From: Marivita cryptomonadis | Lineage (GTDB): Bacteria > Pseudomonadota > Alphaproteobacteria > Rhodobacterales > Rhodobacteraceae | Direction: 5' to 3' | NCBI RefSeq assembly: GCF_002115725.1 | Contig: NZ_JFKD01000019.1 | Span: forward strand, 1 to 64,000 | Length of the DNA stretch: 64,000 nt | Part shown: one piece after another, positions 26,295-35,346 of the stretch | Numbering within the stretch: the stretch's first letter is position 1 | How the letters are laid out: every line of letters begins with the position of its first letter | Notes under the pieces: generated by a model | Databases searched by the model: none | Seen by the model: only the letters and a program-made list of their open reading frames with translations | What the model was told of the DNA's origin: nothing | Position numbers and translations under genes: made by a program

Positions 26295-26463
26295 GCCACG
26301 CCAATGCCTGACATAGCCTCAGTCGATTTTTAACGTGAGTGAGGGGTTGTTAGGCTTTAGTCACCGGACTGGATCAGCCCCTGCCTGGCCACACTCGCCC
26401 CCGCAGGAAAGGCAATGATTTCAAGACCAACAGCGCCGAGGTCCCATTTGGAGATGACCGGAC

Positions 26464-27228
26464 ATGAAGCACGACTCAATTGAAAACGTTGCCGCCGAGC
26501 GGCTTCACCTTGCTGCAGCGTATCGGCTTATCGCGCATTTCGGGTTGGATGATAGCATCTTCACCCATATTTCCGGCCGTGCGCCCAAAGAAGAGGCAGA
26601 GCATGGGTTTTTAATCAATCCATTCGGGCTGCGCTTCGACGAGGTAACAGCTTCAAACCTCGTGACCGTTGATCTGGACGGGAACATTATCCGTGACGAT
26701 TATGGCAAGGGTATCAACGCGGCAGGCTTCACGATCCACAGCGCGGTGCATGCGGCGCGGCCGGAAGTGGGTTGCGTACTACATACGCACACCGTGGCGG
26801 GTGTCGCGGTTTCCTCGATGAAAGAGGGTATTCTTCCACTGAACCAATGGTCACTGCAGTTCTACAATAGAATGGCCACACATGATTACGAGGGCATCGC
26901 ACTCAACCTCGAAGAACGCGAGCGGCTGGTGGCAGATCTGGGAAACGCAAAGGCGATGATCCTGCGCAACCACGGTCTTTTGACCTGTGGTGGCACTGTG
27001 GGCGAGGCGTTTGCGCTGATGTACAACCTTGAACGGACTTGCAAGGCGCAGCTGGCGCTCTTGTCTTCAGGCGCAGAATTGAACCGTGTGCCCAACGATC
27101 TGGCCGAGTTCACGGCCCAGCAATACGAGAGCATGACCAAGGACCGGGGGAACCCGGACAAGAAAGACCCCGAGTGGGAGGCGTATCTGCGCCTCGCGCT
27201 CAAGCATTATCCGGACCTGACGCAATAA
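26464..27228 (+). CDS. Class II aldolase/adducin-family protein
   Basis: A 254-aa protein with the class II aldolase fold. Zinc-ligand-like histidines appear in CVLHTHTVAGVAV and in ILRNHGLLTCG, and the early FTHISGR segment binds phosphate or carboxylate in the family. Members are sugar-phosphate aldolases or epimerases; relatives in transport clusters often have unknown small substrates. It lies 42 bases before the ABC binding protein gene and probably opens the operon. A catalytic acid residue could not be assigned with confidence. Confidence 0.8.
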   Translation: MKHDSIENVAAERLHLAAAYRLIAHFGLDDSIFTHISGRAPKEEAEHGFLINPFGLRFDEVTASNLVTVDLDGNIIRDDYGKGINAAGFTIHSAVHAARPEVGCVLHTHTVAGVAVSSMKEGILPLNQWSLQFYNRMATHDYEGIALNLEERERLVADLGNAKAMILRNHGLLTCGGTVGEAFALMYNLERTCKAQLALLSSGAELNRVPNDLAEFTAQQYESMTKDRGNPDKKDPEWEAYLRLALKHYPDLTQ

Positions 27229-27270
27229 GGCGGGCCGGGTGTTTCACCTCCATCAACAGGGAGACTACAC

Positions 27271-28830
27271 ATGAAGACTTTTCAATATTTGACGACTGCC
27301 GCGGCGATTGCGATTGCCTCGTCGCTTGCGGCACAAGAGACACCAAAATCGGGTGGCACGCTGAACGCCGTGATCCAGCCCGAACCGCCCGGCCTGATGC
27401 TCGGGCTGATCCAGAACGGTCCAACCCAGATGGTGGCAGGGCAGATCTATGAAAGCCTGTTGCGCTATGACAAGAACCTTGATCCGATGCCATCGCTCGC
27501 CAAGGAATGGACCAAGTCGGAAGACGGGCTGACCTATACTTTCACACTTCAGGACGACGTGGTCTGGCATGACGGCGCGCCATTCACATCCGCAGACGTC
27601 GTGTTCTCGGTCGATGTCTTCCTGCGCGAAACCCACGCCCGCCTGCGTGCATCGCTGGTGCACGTGGAAAGTATCGAAGCGCCGGATGACAAGACGGTGG
27701 TCTTTACCCTGAAACAGCCCTTCGGCCCGTTCCTTGGCATCTTCGAGGCTGGAACCATGCCGATGATCCCCAAGCATATCTACGAAGGCACGGATTACGC
27801 CAACAACCCGGCGAACAACACGCCTATCGGCACCGGCCCCTTCAAGTTCGAGCAATGGGAGCGCGGCAGCTATATCCATCTGGTCAAGAACGAAGACTAC
27901 TACATGGAAGGCAAGCCCTACCTGGATGAAATCTACTATCAGGTGATCCCGGATGCCGCGTCTCGGTCGGTTGCATTCGAAACCGGTCAGGTTGATCTGC
28001 TGCCTGGCGGGTCGGTCGAAAACTTCGACATCCCGCGCCTTACAGCGATGGACAATGTCTGCTTTACCAATGACGGCTGGGAATTCTTCGGTCCGCATTC
28101 GTGGATGTGGATGAACATGCACGAAGGCCCGATGATGGACAAAAACCTGCGCAAGGCGGTGATGCATGCGATGGATCGCGAGTTCGCTCGCGATGCGCTG
28201 TGGAACGGTAATGGCACAGTCGCCAAAGGCCCGGTATCGTCGGTCACGCGCTTCCACGAGCCGAATACGCCGGACATTTCCTTTGATCCGGAGAAAGCAC
28301 GGGAATACCTCGCACAGTCTGATTACGACGGAGAGACGCTCCAGATCCTGCCCCTGCCCTATGGCGAAACATGGCAACGATGGGCCGAAGCGGTTCGCCA
28401 GAACCTGTCAGAGGTGGGCATCAACTCCGAACTGGTTGCGACAGACGTGGCAGGCTGGAACCAGCGGACTGGCGATTGGGATTTTGATCTCGCCTTTACC
28501 TATCTCTACCAGTACGGCGATCCAGCTCTGGGTGTGGCGCGGACTTACGTCTCGTCCAACATCGCCAAGGGCAGCCCGTGGAACAACGTGTCAGGCTATG
28601 TGAACGATGAGGTCGACAGCCTGTTTGCCGAAGCCGCTGTTCAGGCATCGGACGAGGCACGGCAAGAGCTTTACACCGAGGTCCAGAACATCGTTGTGGA
28701 TGATGTGCCAGTGGCCTGGATGCTCGAGTTGCAGTTCCCGACGATCTACCGGTGTGATCTGAAGAACCCGGTCAGCACCGCCATCGGCGTCAATGACGGC
28801 ATGCGTGATGCGTGGCTTGACCGCGAGTAA
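27271..28830 (+). CDS. ABC transporter substrate-binding protein, family 5 (peptide type)
   Basis: A 519-aa periplasmic binding protein with a signal peptide (cleavage near SSLAAQ). It has the family 5 layout: SGGTLNAV at the N-terminus, YESLLRYDKNLDPMPSLAKEW, the DVVWHDGAPFTSADVVFS segment, and GTGPFKFEQWERG. It delivers oligopeptides or other amines/amides to the membrane complex encoded next. A strong hairpin follows the stop codon, which often keeps binding-protein mRNA more abundant than that of the permeases. The substrate cannot be told from sequence. Confidence 0.9.
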   Translation: MKTFQYLTTAAAIAIASSLAAQETPKSGGTLNAVIQPEPPGLMLGLIQNGPTQMVAGQIYESLLRYDKNLDPMPSLAKEWTKSEDGLTYTFTLQDDVVWHDGAPFTSADVVFSVDVFLRETHARLRASLVHVESIEAPDDKTVVFTLKQPFGPFLGIFEAGTMPMIPKHIYEGTDYANNPANNTPIGTGPFKFEQWERGSYIHLVKNEDYYMEGKPYLDEIYYQVIPDAASRSVAFETGQVDLLPGGSVENFDIPRLTAMDNVCFTNDGWEFFGPHSWMWMNMHEGPMMDKNLRKAVMHAMDREFARDALWNGNGTVAKGPVSSVTRFHEPNTPDISFDPEKAREYLAQSDYDGETLQILPLPYGETWQRWAEAVRQNLSEVGINSELVATDVAGWNQRTGDWDFDLAFTYLYQYGDPALGVARTYVSSNIAKGSPWNNVSGYVNDEVDSLFAEAAVQASDEARQELYTEVQNIVVDDVPVAWMLELQFPTIYRCDLKNPVSTAIGVNDGMRDAWLDRE

Positions 28831-28846
28831 TCGCGCCTGACACTTG

Positions 28847-28875
28847 CACCGTCGCGCCCCAGTGGCGCGGCGGTG
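28847..28875 (+). other. Stem-loop between binding-protein and permease genes
   Basis: CACCGTCGCGCC and GGCGCGGCGGTG pair over 12 bp (one G-U) around a 5-base loop, 16 bases after the stop codon. There is no T-run, so it is more likely a stability or attenuation element inside the operon. Confidence 0.6.
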
Positions 28876-28906
28876 ATCCATGCGGATTTAACCACGGGAC
28901 TTTATT

Positions 28907-29878
28907 GTGCTTGGCTTCATCGCGGCGCGGCTTGTGAAAGCCGTTTTCATATTGCTGGCGATCCTCGTGCTGAACTTTGTTCTGATCCACGCCGCCCCCG
29001 GCGATCCGGCGGCGGTTATGGCGGGCGAAGCAGGCGCGGCGGACGAGAAATTCCTACAGGACTTGCGCGAACGGTTTGGGCTAGACCAGCCGTTCACTGT
29101 GCAGCTTTGGAATTACATGAAAGGTGCGATCCAGCTTGATCTGGGCTTTTCTTATCGCCAGCAGATGCCGGTGGCGGAATTGATCTGGGACCGCTTGCCT
29201 GCGACGCTGCTGCTAACCGCAACCGCTTTTGTCATTTCTATCGTGATCGGGGTCGCCGCGGGTGTTCTGGCGGCGCAAACGCAGGGCACATGGTGGGACA
29301 CGCTGATCTCAAGCCTTGCCTTGTTGTTCTACGCCACGCCGCTGTTCTGGGTCGCGCTGATGGCGTCTTTGCTGTTTTCGGTCGTGTTGGGCTGGCTGCC
29401 GGGATTCGGTTACCAGACCATCGGGGCCAACTACACCGGCATCGACCGGGTGCTGGACATCGGCAAACACTTGATCCTACCTGCAACGACGTTAGGCCTG
29501 TTCTTTACCGCCATCTACATGCGCATGACGCGCGCTTCGATGCTTGAGGTGTCGCGGTTGGACTTTGTGAAGACCGCCCGCGCCAAGGGGCTGCGCAATT
29601 CTGTCATTCAACGCCGCCATGTGTTGCGCAACGCGCTTTTGCCAGTGATCACACTCGCCGGTCTGCAAGCCGGCCAGATTGTCGGCGGGGCTGTCCTGAC
29701 AGAAACCGTCTTCGCTTGGCCCGGCATCGGGCGGCTGATGTTCGAAGCGATCAGCCAGCGGGATTACAATGTGATACTGGGCGTCTTCTTTATCTCGGCC
29801 GCGATGGTTCTGTTGTTCAACCTGATCACTGATATTCTTTACGGAATCGTTGACCCCCGCATCAGGCTAACGAAATGA
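28907..29878 (+). CDS. ABC transporter permease, DppB type
   Basis: A 323-aa inner-membrane protein starting with GTG 28907. It has six membrane segments and the inner-membrane component loop near residues 220-240 (DFVKTARAKGLRNSVIQRRHVLRNALLP). This is the first of two permeases of a peptide/nickel-type ABC importer. The next permease overlaps it by four bases (ATGA). Confidence 0.9.
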   Translation: MLGFIAARLVKAVFILLAILVLNFVLIHAAPGDPAAVMAGEAGAADEKFLQDLRERFGLDQPFTVQLWNYMKGAIQLDLGFSYRQQMPVAELIWDRLPATLLLTATAFVISIVIGVAAGVLAAQTQGTWWDTLISSLALLFYATPLFWVALMASLLFSVVLGWLPGFGYQTIGANYTGIDRVLDIGKHLILPATTLGLFFTAIYMRMTRASMLEVSRLDFVKTARAKGLRNSVIQRRHVLRNALLPVITLAGLQAGQIVGGAVLTETVFAWPGIGRLMFEAISQRDYNVILGVFFISAAMVLLFNLITDILYGIVDPRIRLTK

Positions 29879-30714
29879 GAGCGTTCTGGTCCCGTTTCCG
29901 CCAAAATCGCGGTGCTGTGATTGGCCTGATCATCTTGGCCATCGTCATCATCTGCGCCATTGCAGCCCCCTTCCTATTTCCGCGCAGCCCTTGGTCTATG
30001 GTGCAACGCCCGTTCCTGCCTCCGTTCGAAATGGACGGCCTGCCGCTTGGCACAGATGCGTTGGGCCGTGACGTGCTGTCTGGGCTCTTTCACGGAGCGC
30101 GCGTATCGTTGCTCGTAGGGCTTGTGTCAACGGTCGTGGCACTGGCCATCGGCATCCCGATTGGGGCTTTGGCCGGATACTACGGTGGGCTGGTTGATGA
30201 CGCGCTCATGCGCTTCACAGAGTTTTTCCAAACCATCCCAAGTTTTGCTTTGGCGATCGTTCTGCTAGCGATCTTCCAGCCGACCTTGGCTTATGTGATT
30301 CTTGCTATCGCCATTGTCTCATGGCCACCGGTGGCGCGTCTGGTGAGGGGCGAAGTGTTGTCGCTCCGGAACCGTGAATTCGTTGAGGCTGCGACGCTGT
30401 CGGGCCAAAGCAACCTGCGCATCATCCTGCGGCAAGTGCTGCCCAATGCGCTGCCCCCAATCATCGTTCTGGCCTCGCTCATGGTTGCCACTGCGATCCT
30501 GCTGGAAAGTTCATTGTCCTTCCTTGGCCTCGGTGATCCAAACGTCATGTCCTGGGGCTATATGATCGGGGCCGCGCGCACAGTGTTGCGCACTGCATGG
30601 TGGCTCAGCTTTATTCCCGGCATCGCGATTTTGCTGACGGTGCTGGCGCTGAACCTGATTGGTGAAGGGCTGAACGACGCGCTGAACCCCCGGCTTAGAA
30701 AGCGCACGTCATGA
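29875..30714 (+). CDS. ABC transporter permease, DppC type
   Basis: A 279-aa inner-membrane protein with an N-terminal helix and the coupling loop EFVEAATLSGQSNLRIILRQ that contacts the ATPase. The GTDALGRDVLSGLFHGARVSL segment is typical of DppC-type partners. It overlaps both the upstream permease and the downstream ATPase gene by four bases, so all are translationally coupled. Confidence 0.9.
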   Translation: MRAFWSRFRQNRGAVIGLIILAIVIICAIAAPFLFPRSPWSMVQRPFLPPFEMDGLPLGTDALGRDVLSGLFHGARVSLLVGLVSTVVALAIGIPIGALAGYYGGLVDDALMRFTEFFQTIPSFALAIVLLAIFQPTLAYVILAIAIVSWPPVARLVRGEVLSLRNREFVEAATLSGQSNLRIILRQVLPNALPPIIVLASLMVATAILLESSLSFLGLGDPNVMSWGYMIGAARTVLRTAWWLSFIPGIAILLTVLALNLIGEGLNDALNPRLRKRTS

Positions 30715-32342
30715 GCTTGCTTGCCATCGACAACCTATCCATCGCTTTGCCCAAAGGAGCGGATCGCGAACTGGCGGTCAAGGACGTGTCGTTCACTTTG
30801 GACAAGGGCGAAGTCCTCTGCATCGTTGGGGAAAGTGGGTCGGGAAAATCCATGTCGGCTAATGCGCTGATGGGGCTTTTGCCCGAGGGTGTGACCCCCT
30901 CGGCGGGCAGCATCCACTTTGAGAACCGCGACCTGCTGACCCTGTCGGACGACGAAATGATGTCCCTGCGCGGCAAAGATATCTCAATGATCTTTCAGGA
31001 ACCGCTGAGCGCGCTGAACCCGCTGATGCGCGTCGGTGACCAGATCGCCGAAGTGTTTGAAGCGCATGATCTGCTGACACCGACTGAACGACGCAAACGT
31101 GCGCTGGAATTGTTGCACGAGGTGGGTCTGCCCGATCCCGATACGACCATTCGCGCCTACCCGTTCCAGTTGTCCGGTGGCCAGCGGCAGCGTGTCGTGA
31201 TCGCGATGGCCTTGGCGTTGGAGCCCAAGATCCTGATCGCGGACGAGCCGACCACGGCGCTCGACGTAACGACACAGGCGCAGATCCTCGACCTCATTGA
31301 AGACCTGCGAATGCGGCATGGCATGGCGGTTCTGTTCATCACTCATGATTTCGGCGTTGTCGCAGATATCGCCGACCGGGTGATCGTGATGCAGCATGGC
31401 GAAGTGGTTGAGGCTGGAGAGGCGGAAACAGTGCTTCTTAACCCGACACATGCCTACACCCGCGCGCTGCTTGATGCGATCCCGGGTCTGAGTTTTCGTG
31501 AAACGATGCAACCCGCCAACACGCCGATCCTGAGTGTACGCGACCTCAGTATGACCTTCACCAGCCGCACCGGCGGGTTTTTCAGGAAACCCCGCGTGGT
31601 CAAGGCCGTGCAGGATGCGAGCTTTGATCTCTACAAAGGTGAGACCATCGGGATCGTTGGTGAAAGCGGATCGGGCAAGTCGACGCTGGGGCGGTGCCTT
31701 GTGCGGCTGCTGAACCCGGAAAAAGGCGTGGTCGAGATCGGCGGGAAAGATATTTCCAAGATCAATGGGAGCGCCCTGCGTCAGCACCGTCGTCGCATTC
31801 AGATGGTGTTCCAAGACCCTTATTCCTCGCTTAACCCGCGATCTCGGATTGGGACGATCCTCACTGAAGGTTTGATTGCTTATGGCACCGACAAGATCAC
31901 TGCGCGCGAAAAGGCGCAGGAATTGTTGACACTGGTAGGCCTTGACCCGTCGGCGATGAAACGGTTCCCACACGAGTTTTCCGGCGGGCAACGTCAGCGC
32001 GTTGGCATCGCGCGGGCGCTGGCGCTCGAACCGGAGGTCGTCATTGCGGACGAAGCCGTGTCGGCACTCGACGTGTCGATCCAAGCGCAGGTGCTCGACC
32101 TCTTGGCCGATCTCCGAGACCGGCTGAACCTGTCGATGATCTTTATCACCCATGATCTGCGCGTCGCGGCGCAAGTCTGCGACCGCATCATCGTGATGCA
32201 GCAGGGCAAGATGGTGGAGTTCGGCCCCTCCTCGCAAGTTTTGGGATCGCCCCAGACCGAATATACCAAGTCACTTCTCGACGCGATCCCCGGCAAAGCG
32301 CATGAACAGGCGCTCGCTGCCCAGCGTGAGTTACGTCAGTGA
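30711..32342 (+). CDS. Fused double ATPase of peptide-type ABC importer (DppD-DppF like)
   Basis: A 543-aa protein with two complete ATPase domains: GESGSGKS twice (near residues 40 and 315), LSGGQRQR and FSGGQRQR signatures, and Walker B sequences [11 protein letters not shown] and [11 protein letters not shown]. Each half is followed by the oligopeptide-type C-terminal segment ([26 protein letters not shown]). It powers uptake of the substrate bound by the family 5 protein. The two halves are separate genes in many species; the fusion gives a one-chain motor. It overlaps the next gene by four bases (GTGA). Confidence 0.92.
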   Translation: MSLLAIDNLSIALPKGADRELAVKDVSFTLDKGEVLCIVGESGSGKSMSANALMGLLPEGVTPSAGSIHFENRDLLTLSDDEMMSLRGKDISMIFQEPLSALNPLMRVGDQIAEVFEAHDLLTPTERRKRALELLHEVGLPDPDTTIRAYPFQLSGGQRQRVVIAMALALEPKILIADEPTTALDVTTQAQILDLIEDLRMRHGMAVLFITHDFGVVADIADRVIVMQHGEVVEAGEAETVLLNPTHAYTRALLDAIPGLSFRETMQPANTPILSVRDLSMTFTSRTGGFFRKPRVVKAVQDASFDLYKGETIGIVGESGSGKSTLGRCLVRLLNPEKGVVEIGGKDISKINGSALRQHRRRIQMVFQDPYSSLNPRSRIGTILTEGLIAYGTDKITAREKAQELLTLVGLDPSAMKRFPHEFSGGQRQRVGIARALALEPEVVIADEAVSALDVSIQAQVLDLLADLRDRLNLSMIFITHDLRVAAQVCDRIIVMQQGKMVEFGPSSQVLGSPQTEYTKSLLDAIPGKAHEQALAAQRELRQ

Positions 32343-33316
32343 CCCGGGCCGCGCTGAAACCGGACACCGACGTGATCGAAGGCGTCTATCTCTGCACGTC
32401 GCTCGACCTGCCGGACCTTTTCGGTCCCGCCTTGGCGGGTCAGCCCGGCCTCCGGCTTTACAAGCCGGACGACGTGCCGGACCCGTCGCGCATCCGCTTT
32501 GCGCTGGTCTGGCGACCAGCAGATAACGCGTTCGATGCCTATCCGAATATTGACCTGGTGCAGGTTATCGCCGCCGGGGTGGATGGTGTGCTGCGCAATC
32601 CAAGCCTGCCGGATGGTGTCGTGGTCACGCGTGTCCACGACACCGAACAGGCCACCATCATGGCCGGCTTCGCGGCATGGCACGTCGTCTGGCACCACCG
32701 GCATATGGGCAATTACCTCGACGCACAGAAATCGCGCACTTGGGACAGGACAACAATCAAGACGCTGCGCCCCCCTTCGGAGGTGACCGTGGGCCTTCTG
32801 GGCTATGGGCTGATGGGGCGGACCATCGCACGCACGGTCGCTTCGATGGGATTCCCGGTCTTGGCCGCCACACGGACGGAAGGCAACAGCGATCCGGGTG
32901 TAACCCGTGTATCAGGTGCCGACGCGGTGAAACAGGTGGCCGCGCAATCCGACATCCTGATCAACATCCTGCCCCTGACCGGCGACACGCATGACATTCT
33001 GAACGCCGACCTCTTCGCAGCCATGCCAAGCGGCGCGGCGTTGATACACCTCGGGCGCGGGCCGCACCTGGTCGAGGCCGATCTGTTGGAGGCGCTGGAT
33101 AAGGGGCAGATCGGCGGCGCATCGCTTGACGTGTTCCGACAGGAACCCCTGCCGTCCGATCACCCTTTCTGGACCCACCCCCGTATCGTCATCACGCCGC
33201 ACGAGGCCAGTGTGACCTCGCCACAAGCGGTGACGGACGCGCTGGTGCGGTCGATCCGCGAACTGGACGCCGGGGAACGCCCCACGGCAACGGTCGATAA
33301 GACGACCGGCTACTGA
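32339..33316 (+). CDS. D-2-hydroxyacid dehydrogenase, GhrA-like
   Basis: A 325-aa NAD(P)-dependent dehydrogenase starting at GTG 32339 in overlap with the ATPase gene. The dinucleotide motif GLLGYGLMGRTIART is near residue 150, and the catalytic part carries LGRGPHLVEADLLEAL, an arginine-loop region, DVFRQEPLPSDHPFW and the catalytic histidine in ITPHEAS. Members reduce glyoxylate, hydroxypyruvate or similar 2-oxoacids. Being inside a transport operon, it probably acts on a product derived from the imported compound. Confidence 0.85.
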   Translation: MTRAALKPDTDVIEGVYLCTSLDLPDLFGPALAGQPGLRLYKPDDVPDPSRIRFALVWRPADNAFDAYPNIDLVQVIAAGVDGVLRNPSLPDGVVVTRVHDTEQATIMAGFAAWHVVWHHRHMGNYLDAQKSRTWDRTTIKTLRPPSEVTVGLLGYGLMGRTIARTVASMGFPVLAATRTEGNSDPGVTRVSGADAVKQVAAQSDILINILPLTGDTHDILNADLFAAMPSGAALIHLGRGPHLVEADLLEALDKGQIGGASLDVFRQEPLPSDHPFWTHPRIVITPHEASVTSPQAVTDALVRSIRELDAGERPTATVDKTTGY

Positions 33317-33337
33317 CACAAACCGAGGAAGACCAAG

Positions 33338-34369
33338 ATGAAAGTGTTTTTCGACGAGCGGCAACTGGGACACAAGCCCGAGGTCTATTATCGGGGCGGT
33401 GCGCCAATGCCCCACCCCGAACAGCCCGAACGCGCCATTCTGATCCGCGACATGCTGATCGAACACGGTTTTCCGATAAGCGCGCCCGCGGATTTCGGCA
33501 CCGACCCGATCAAGGCGGTGCATGACCCGGCTTATGTCGATTTCTTTTCCGACGCCTATGAACGGTTCCTGAAGGAAGCCCCCGAAGGCGCGCTAGGTAT
33601 TCCGACGCGCCATCCCGGCACACGGCGCGGGCGCTGTCCCAAGGATATCAACGGCGCAATGGGCTGGTGGATGACCGACACATCGACGCCACTGACAGAG
33701 AACACCTACGAGGCGATCTATTGGTCGGCACAGACGGCGATCTCTGCAGCCAAGGACGTGATGGACGGTGCCCGCGCCTCCTACGGGCTAAGCAGACCGC
33801 CAGGGCACCACGCCATGACCGACTGCGCAAACGGGTTCTGTTTCTACAATAACGCCTGCATCGCAGCGCATCACATGCGCGCGAAATGGGGCAAGGTGGC
33901 GCTGCTCGACGTGGACGTACACACTGGCAATGGCAGCCTCGACATCTTCTATGACAGGGGAGACGTATTCTTCTGCTCGCTACATCCCGACCCGGCGGTC
34001 TATCCGACCTTCTACCTAGGCTATGCGGACGAGACCGGCGAAGGTGACGGGCTGGGAGCCTCGCTGAACGAGGTGCTGAACATGGGCGATGGCGAAACCG
34101 AGGTGATGGAAGCCTTGGATCGGGGCATCTCGGCCATTCAGGATTTCGGCGCGGAGGCGCTGGTCGTTTCTTTGGGCTTTGACATGGCCGCAGACGACCC
34201 CTTGGCGGCTGTGGAGGTCTATGCCGAGGGCTTTGCCGAGATGGCCCGCCGGATAGCCGCGATGGGTCTGCCCACAGTGCTCATTCAGGAAGGCGGGTAT
34301 CTCGGTCCGTCGCTACGCGCCAATGCCGAGGCATTCCTGACCACGTTTCGCAAGGAAATTGGCGGGTAG
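33338..34369 (+). CDS. Histone-deacetylase-family amidohydrolase (acetylpolyamine amidohydrolase-like)
   Basis: A 343-aa zinc hydrolase. It shows the family's active site: RPPGHHA (histidine pair), LLDVDVHTGNGS (zinc Asp and His), LGFDMAADDPLA (zinc Asp) and QEGGYLG with the transition-state tyrosine. Bacterial relatives remove acetyl groups from acetylated polyamines or other amides. With the peptide-type transporter and the aminotransferase divergent of it, the cluster could import and break down an acetylated amine; that is inference. The start has AGGAAG-like purines about 8 bases upstream. It is the last gene of the operon. Confidence 0.85.
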   Translation: MKVFFDERQLGHKPEVYYRGGAPMPHPEQPERAILIRDMLIEHGFPISAPADFGTDPIKAVHDPAYVDFFSDAYERFLKEAPEGALGIPTRHPGTRRGRCPKDINGAMGWWMTDTSTPLTENTYEAIYWSAQTAISAAKDVMDGARASYGLSRPPGHHAMTDCANGFCFYNNACIAAHHMRAKWGKVALLDVDVHTGNGSLDIFYDRGDVFFCSLHPDPAVYPTFYLGYADETGEGDGLGASLNEVLNMGDGETEVMEALDRGISAIQDFGAEALVVSLGFDMAADDPLAAVEVYAEGFAEMARRIAAMGLPTVLIQEGGYLGPSLRANAEAFLTTFRKEIGG

Positions 34370-34459
34370 TGACACACAACGCTTTCACCCGCATTCCTCT
34401 TATTTTACCGCTGCGCTCCTCGCGCGGGCGCAGACCCGAGAACGTGGCTTCAAGCCCAA

Positions 34460-34498
34460 CCTAATTGCTTACTTTTTGGGCAACTATGGCCTAATTGC
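34460..34498 (+). promoter_or_regulatory. Direct repeats upstream of glucosylglycerate genes
   Basis: CCTAATTGC occurs twice (34460-34468 and 34490-34498), 30 bases apart, in the 184-base gap before the phosphatase gene. The even spacing near three helical turns suggests a regulator site or overlapping promoter elements; no regulator is identified. Confidence 0.35.
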
Positions 34499-34553
34499 CC
34501 GAATCTTGTCTTTTGAGCTTGTGGCCGTGGCGGCCTGACCCGAAACTTAAGGC

Positions 34554-35333
34554 ATGACGAATTCTTTGAAGCTGGCTGTCTTTACCGATCTGGACGGCAC
34601 GCTCTTGGACCATGACACATACAGCTGGGACGCAGCACAACCTGCTTTGGACAGGCTGGCGCGACAGCAATGTTCCGTCATTCTGGCAAGCAGCAAGACA
34701 GCAGCGGAGATTTTACTGCTTCAAGACAGCATGGCCCTGTCAGGGCAGCCAGCGCTGGTCGAAAACGGGTCAGGCCTCATTGGCCTTGTGGGCACGCACA
34801 GTCCGAGAACCTACACTGCATTGCGCGAAATACTTGATCTGGTCCCACAAACCCTGCGTGCGCATTTCAGGGGATTTGGTGACATGTCAGCCGAGGATGT
34901 ATCATCGCTGACCGGGCTGTCCCCGAAAGCGGCCGCGCTTGCCCAGACGCGTGACTATTCGGAGCCGGGTCTTTGGTCTGGTGGCGAAGAAGAGCTCAGA
35001 ACCTTCTACACGGCACTTGCGCAGCATGGCGTTTCTGCCCAGCGCGGTGGGCGCTTCTTGACCCTGTCGTTCGGACGCACAAAGGCCGACGCCATGACCC
35101 ACGTTATTCATGCCCTCAAACCCGACCTGACGCTTGCCTTGGGGGACGCCCCAAATGATGTTGAGATGCTGGAACGGGCAGACCTTGGCGTGATTGTCGC
35201 GAACCCGCATCATGCGCTCTTGCCCATGCTTGCCGGTGAACGCGACGGCCGGATCATCCGAACACGTGACCCGGGGCCGGTTGGCTGGAACATCGCGGTT
35301 AACGAAATCCTCGACAGGCTTTTTCCCGAATAA
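34554..35333 (+). CDS. HAD phosphatase, mannosyl/glucosyl-3-phosphoglycerate phosphatase
   Basis: A 259-aa haloacid-dehalogenase phosphatase. FTDLDGTLLD carries the nucleophile aspartate, VILASSKTAAEI the second motif, VENGSGLIGL the typical MPGP segment, and LALGDAPNDVEMLERAD the magnesium motif. The family removes the phosphate of hexosyl-3-phosphoglycerate, the last step in making mannosyl- or glucosylglycerate, an osmolyte. It is 13 bases before the glycosyltransferase gene. Glucosyl substrate is favoured by the adjacent GH13 phosphorylase-like gene. Confidence 0.85.
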   Translation: MTNSLKLAVFTDLDGTLLDHDTYSWDAAQPALDRLARQQCSVILASSKTAAEILLLQDSMALSGQPALVENGSGLIGLVGTHSPRTYTALREILDLVPQTLRAHFRGFGDMSAEDVSSLTGLSPKAAALAQTRDYSEPGLWSGGEEELRTFYTALAQHGVSAQRGGRFLTLSFGRTKADAMTHVIHALKPDLTLALGDAPNDVEMLERADLGVIVANPHHALLPMLAGERDGRIIRTRDPGPVGWNIAVNEILDRLFPE

Positions 35334-35346
35334 GGACACATGTCTC

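Noticed and set aside
27265..28377. 370-codon minus-strand open frame opposite the binding-protein gene
   Set aside because: Antisense shadow of a clear family 5 binding protein.
30984..32237. 417-codon minus-strand open frame opposite the double ATPase
   Set aside because: The plus strand carries two complete ATPase domains; the opposite frame has no motif.
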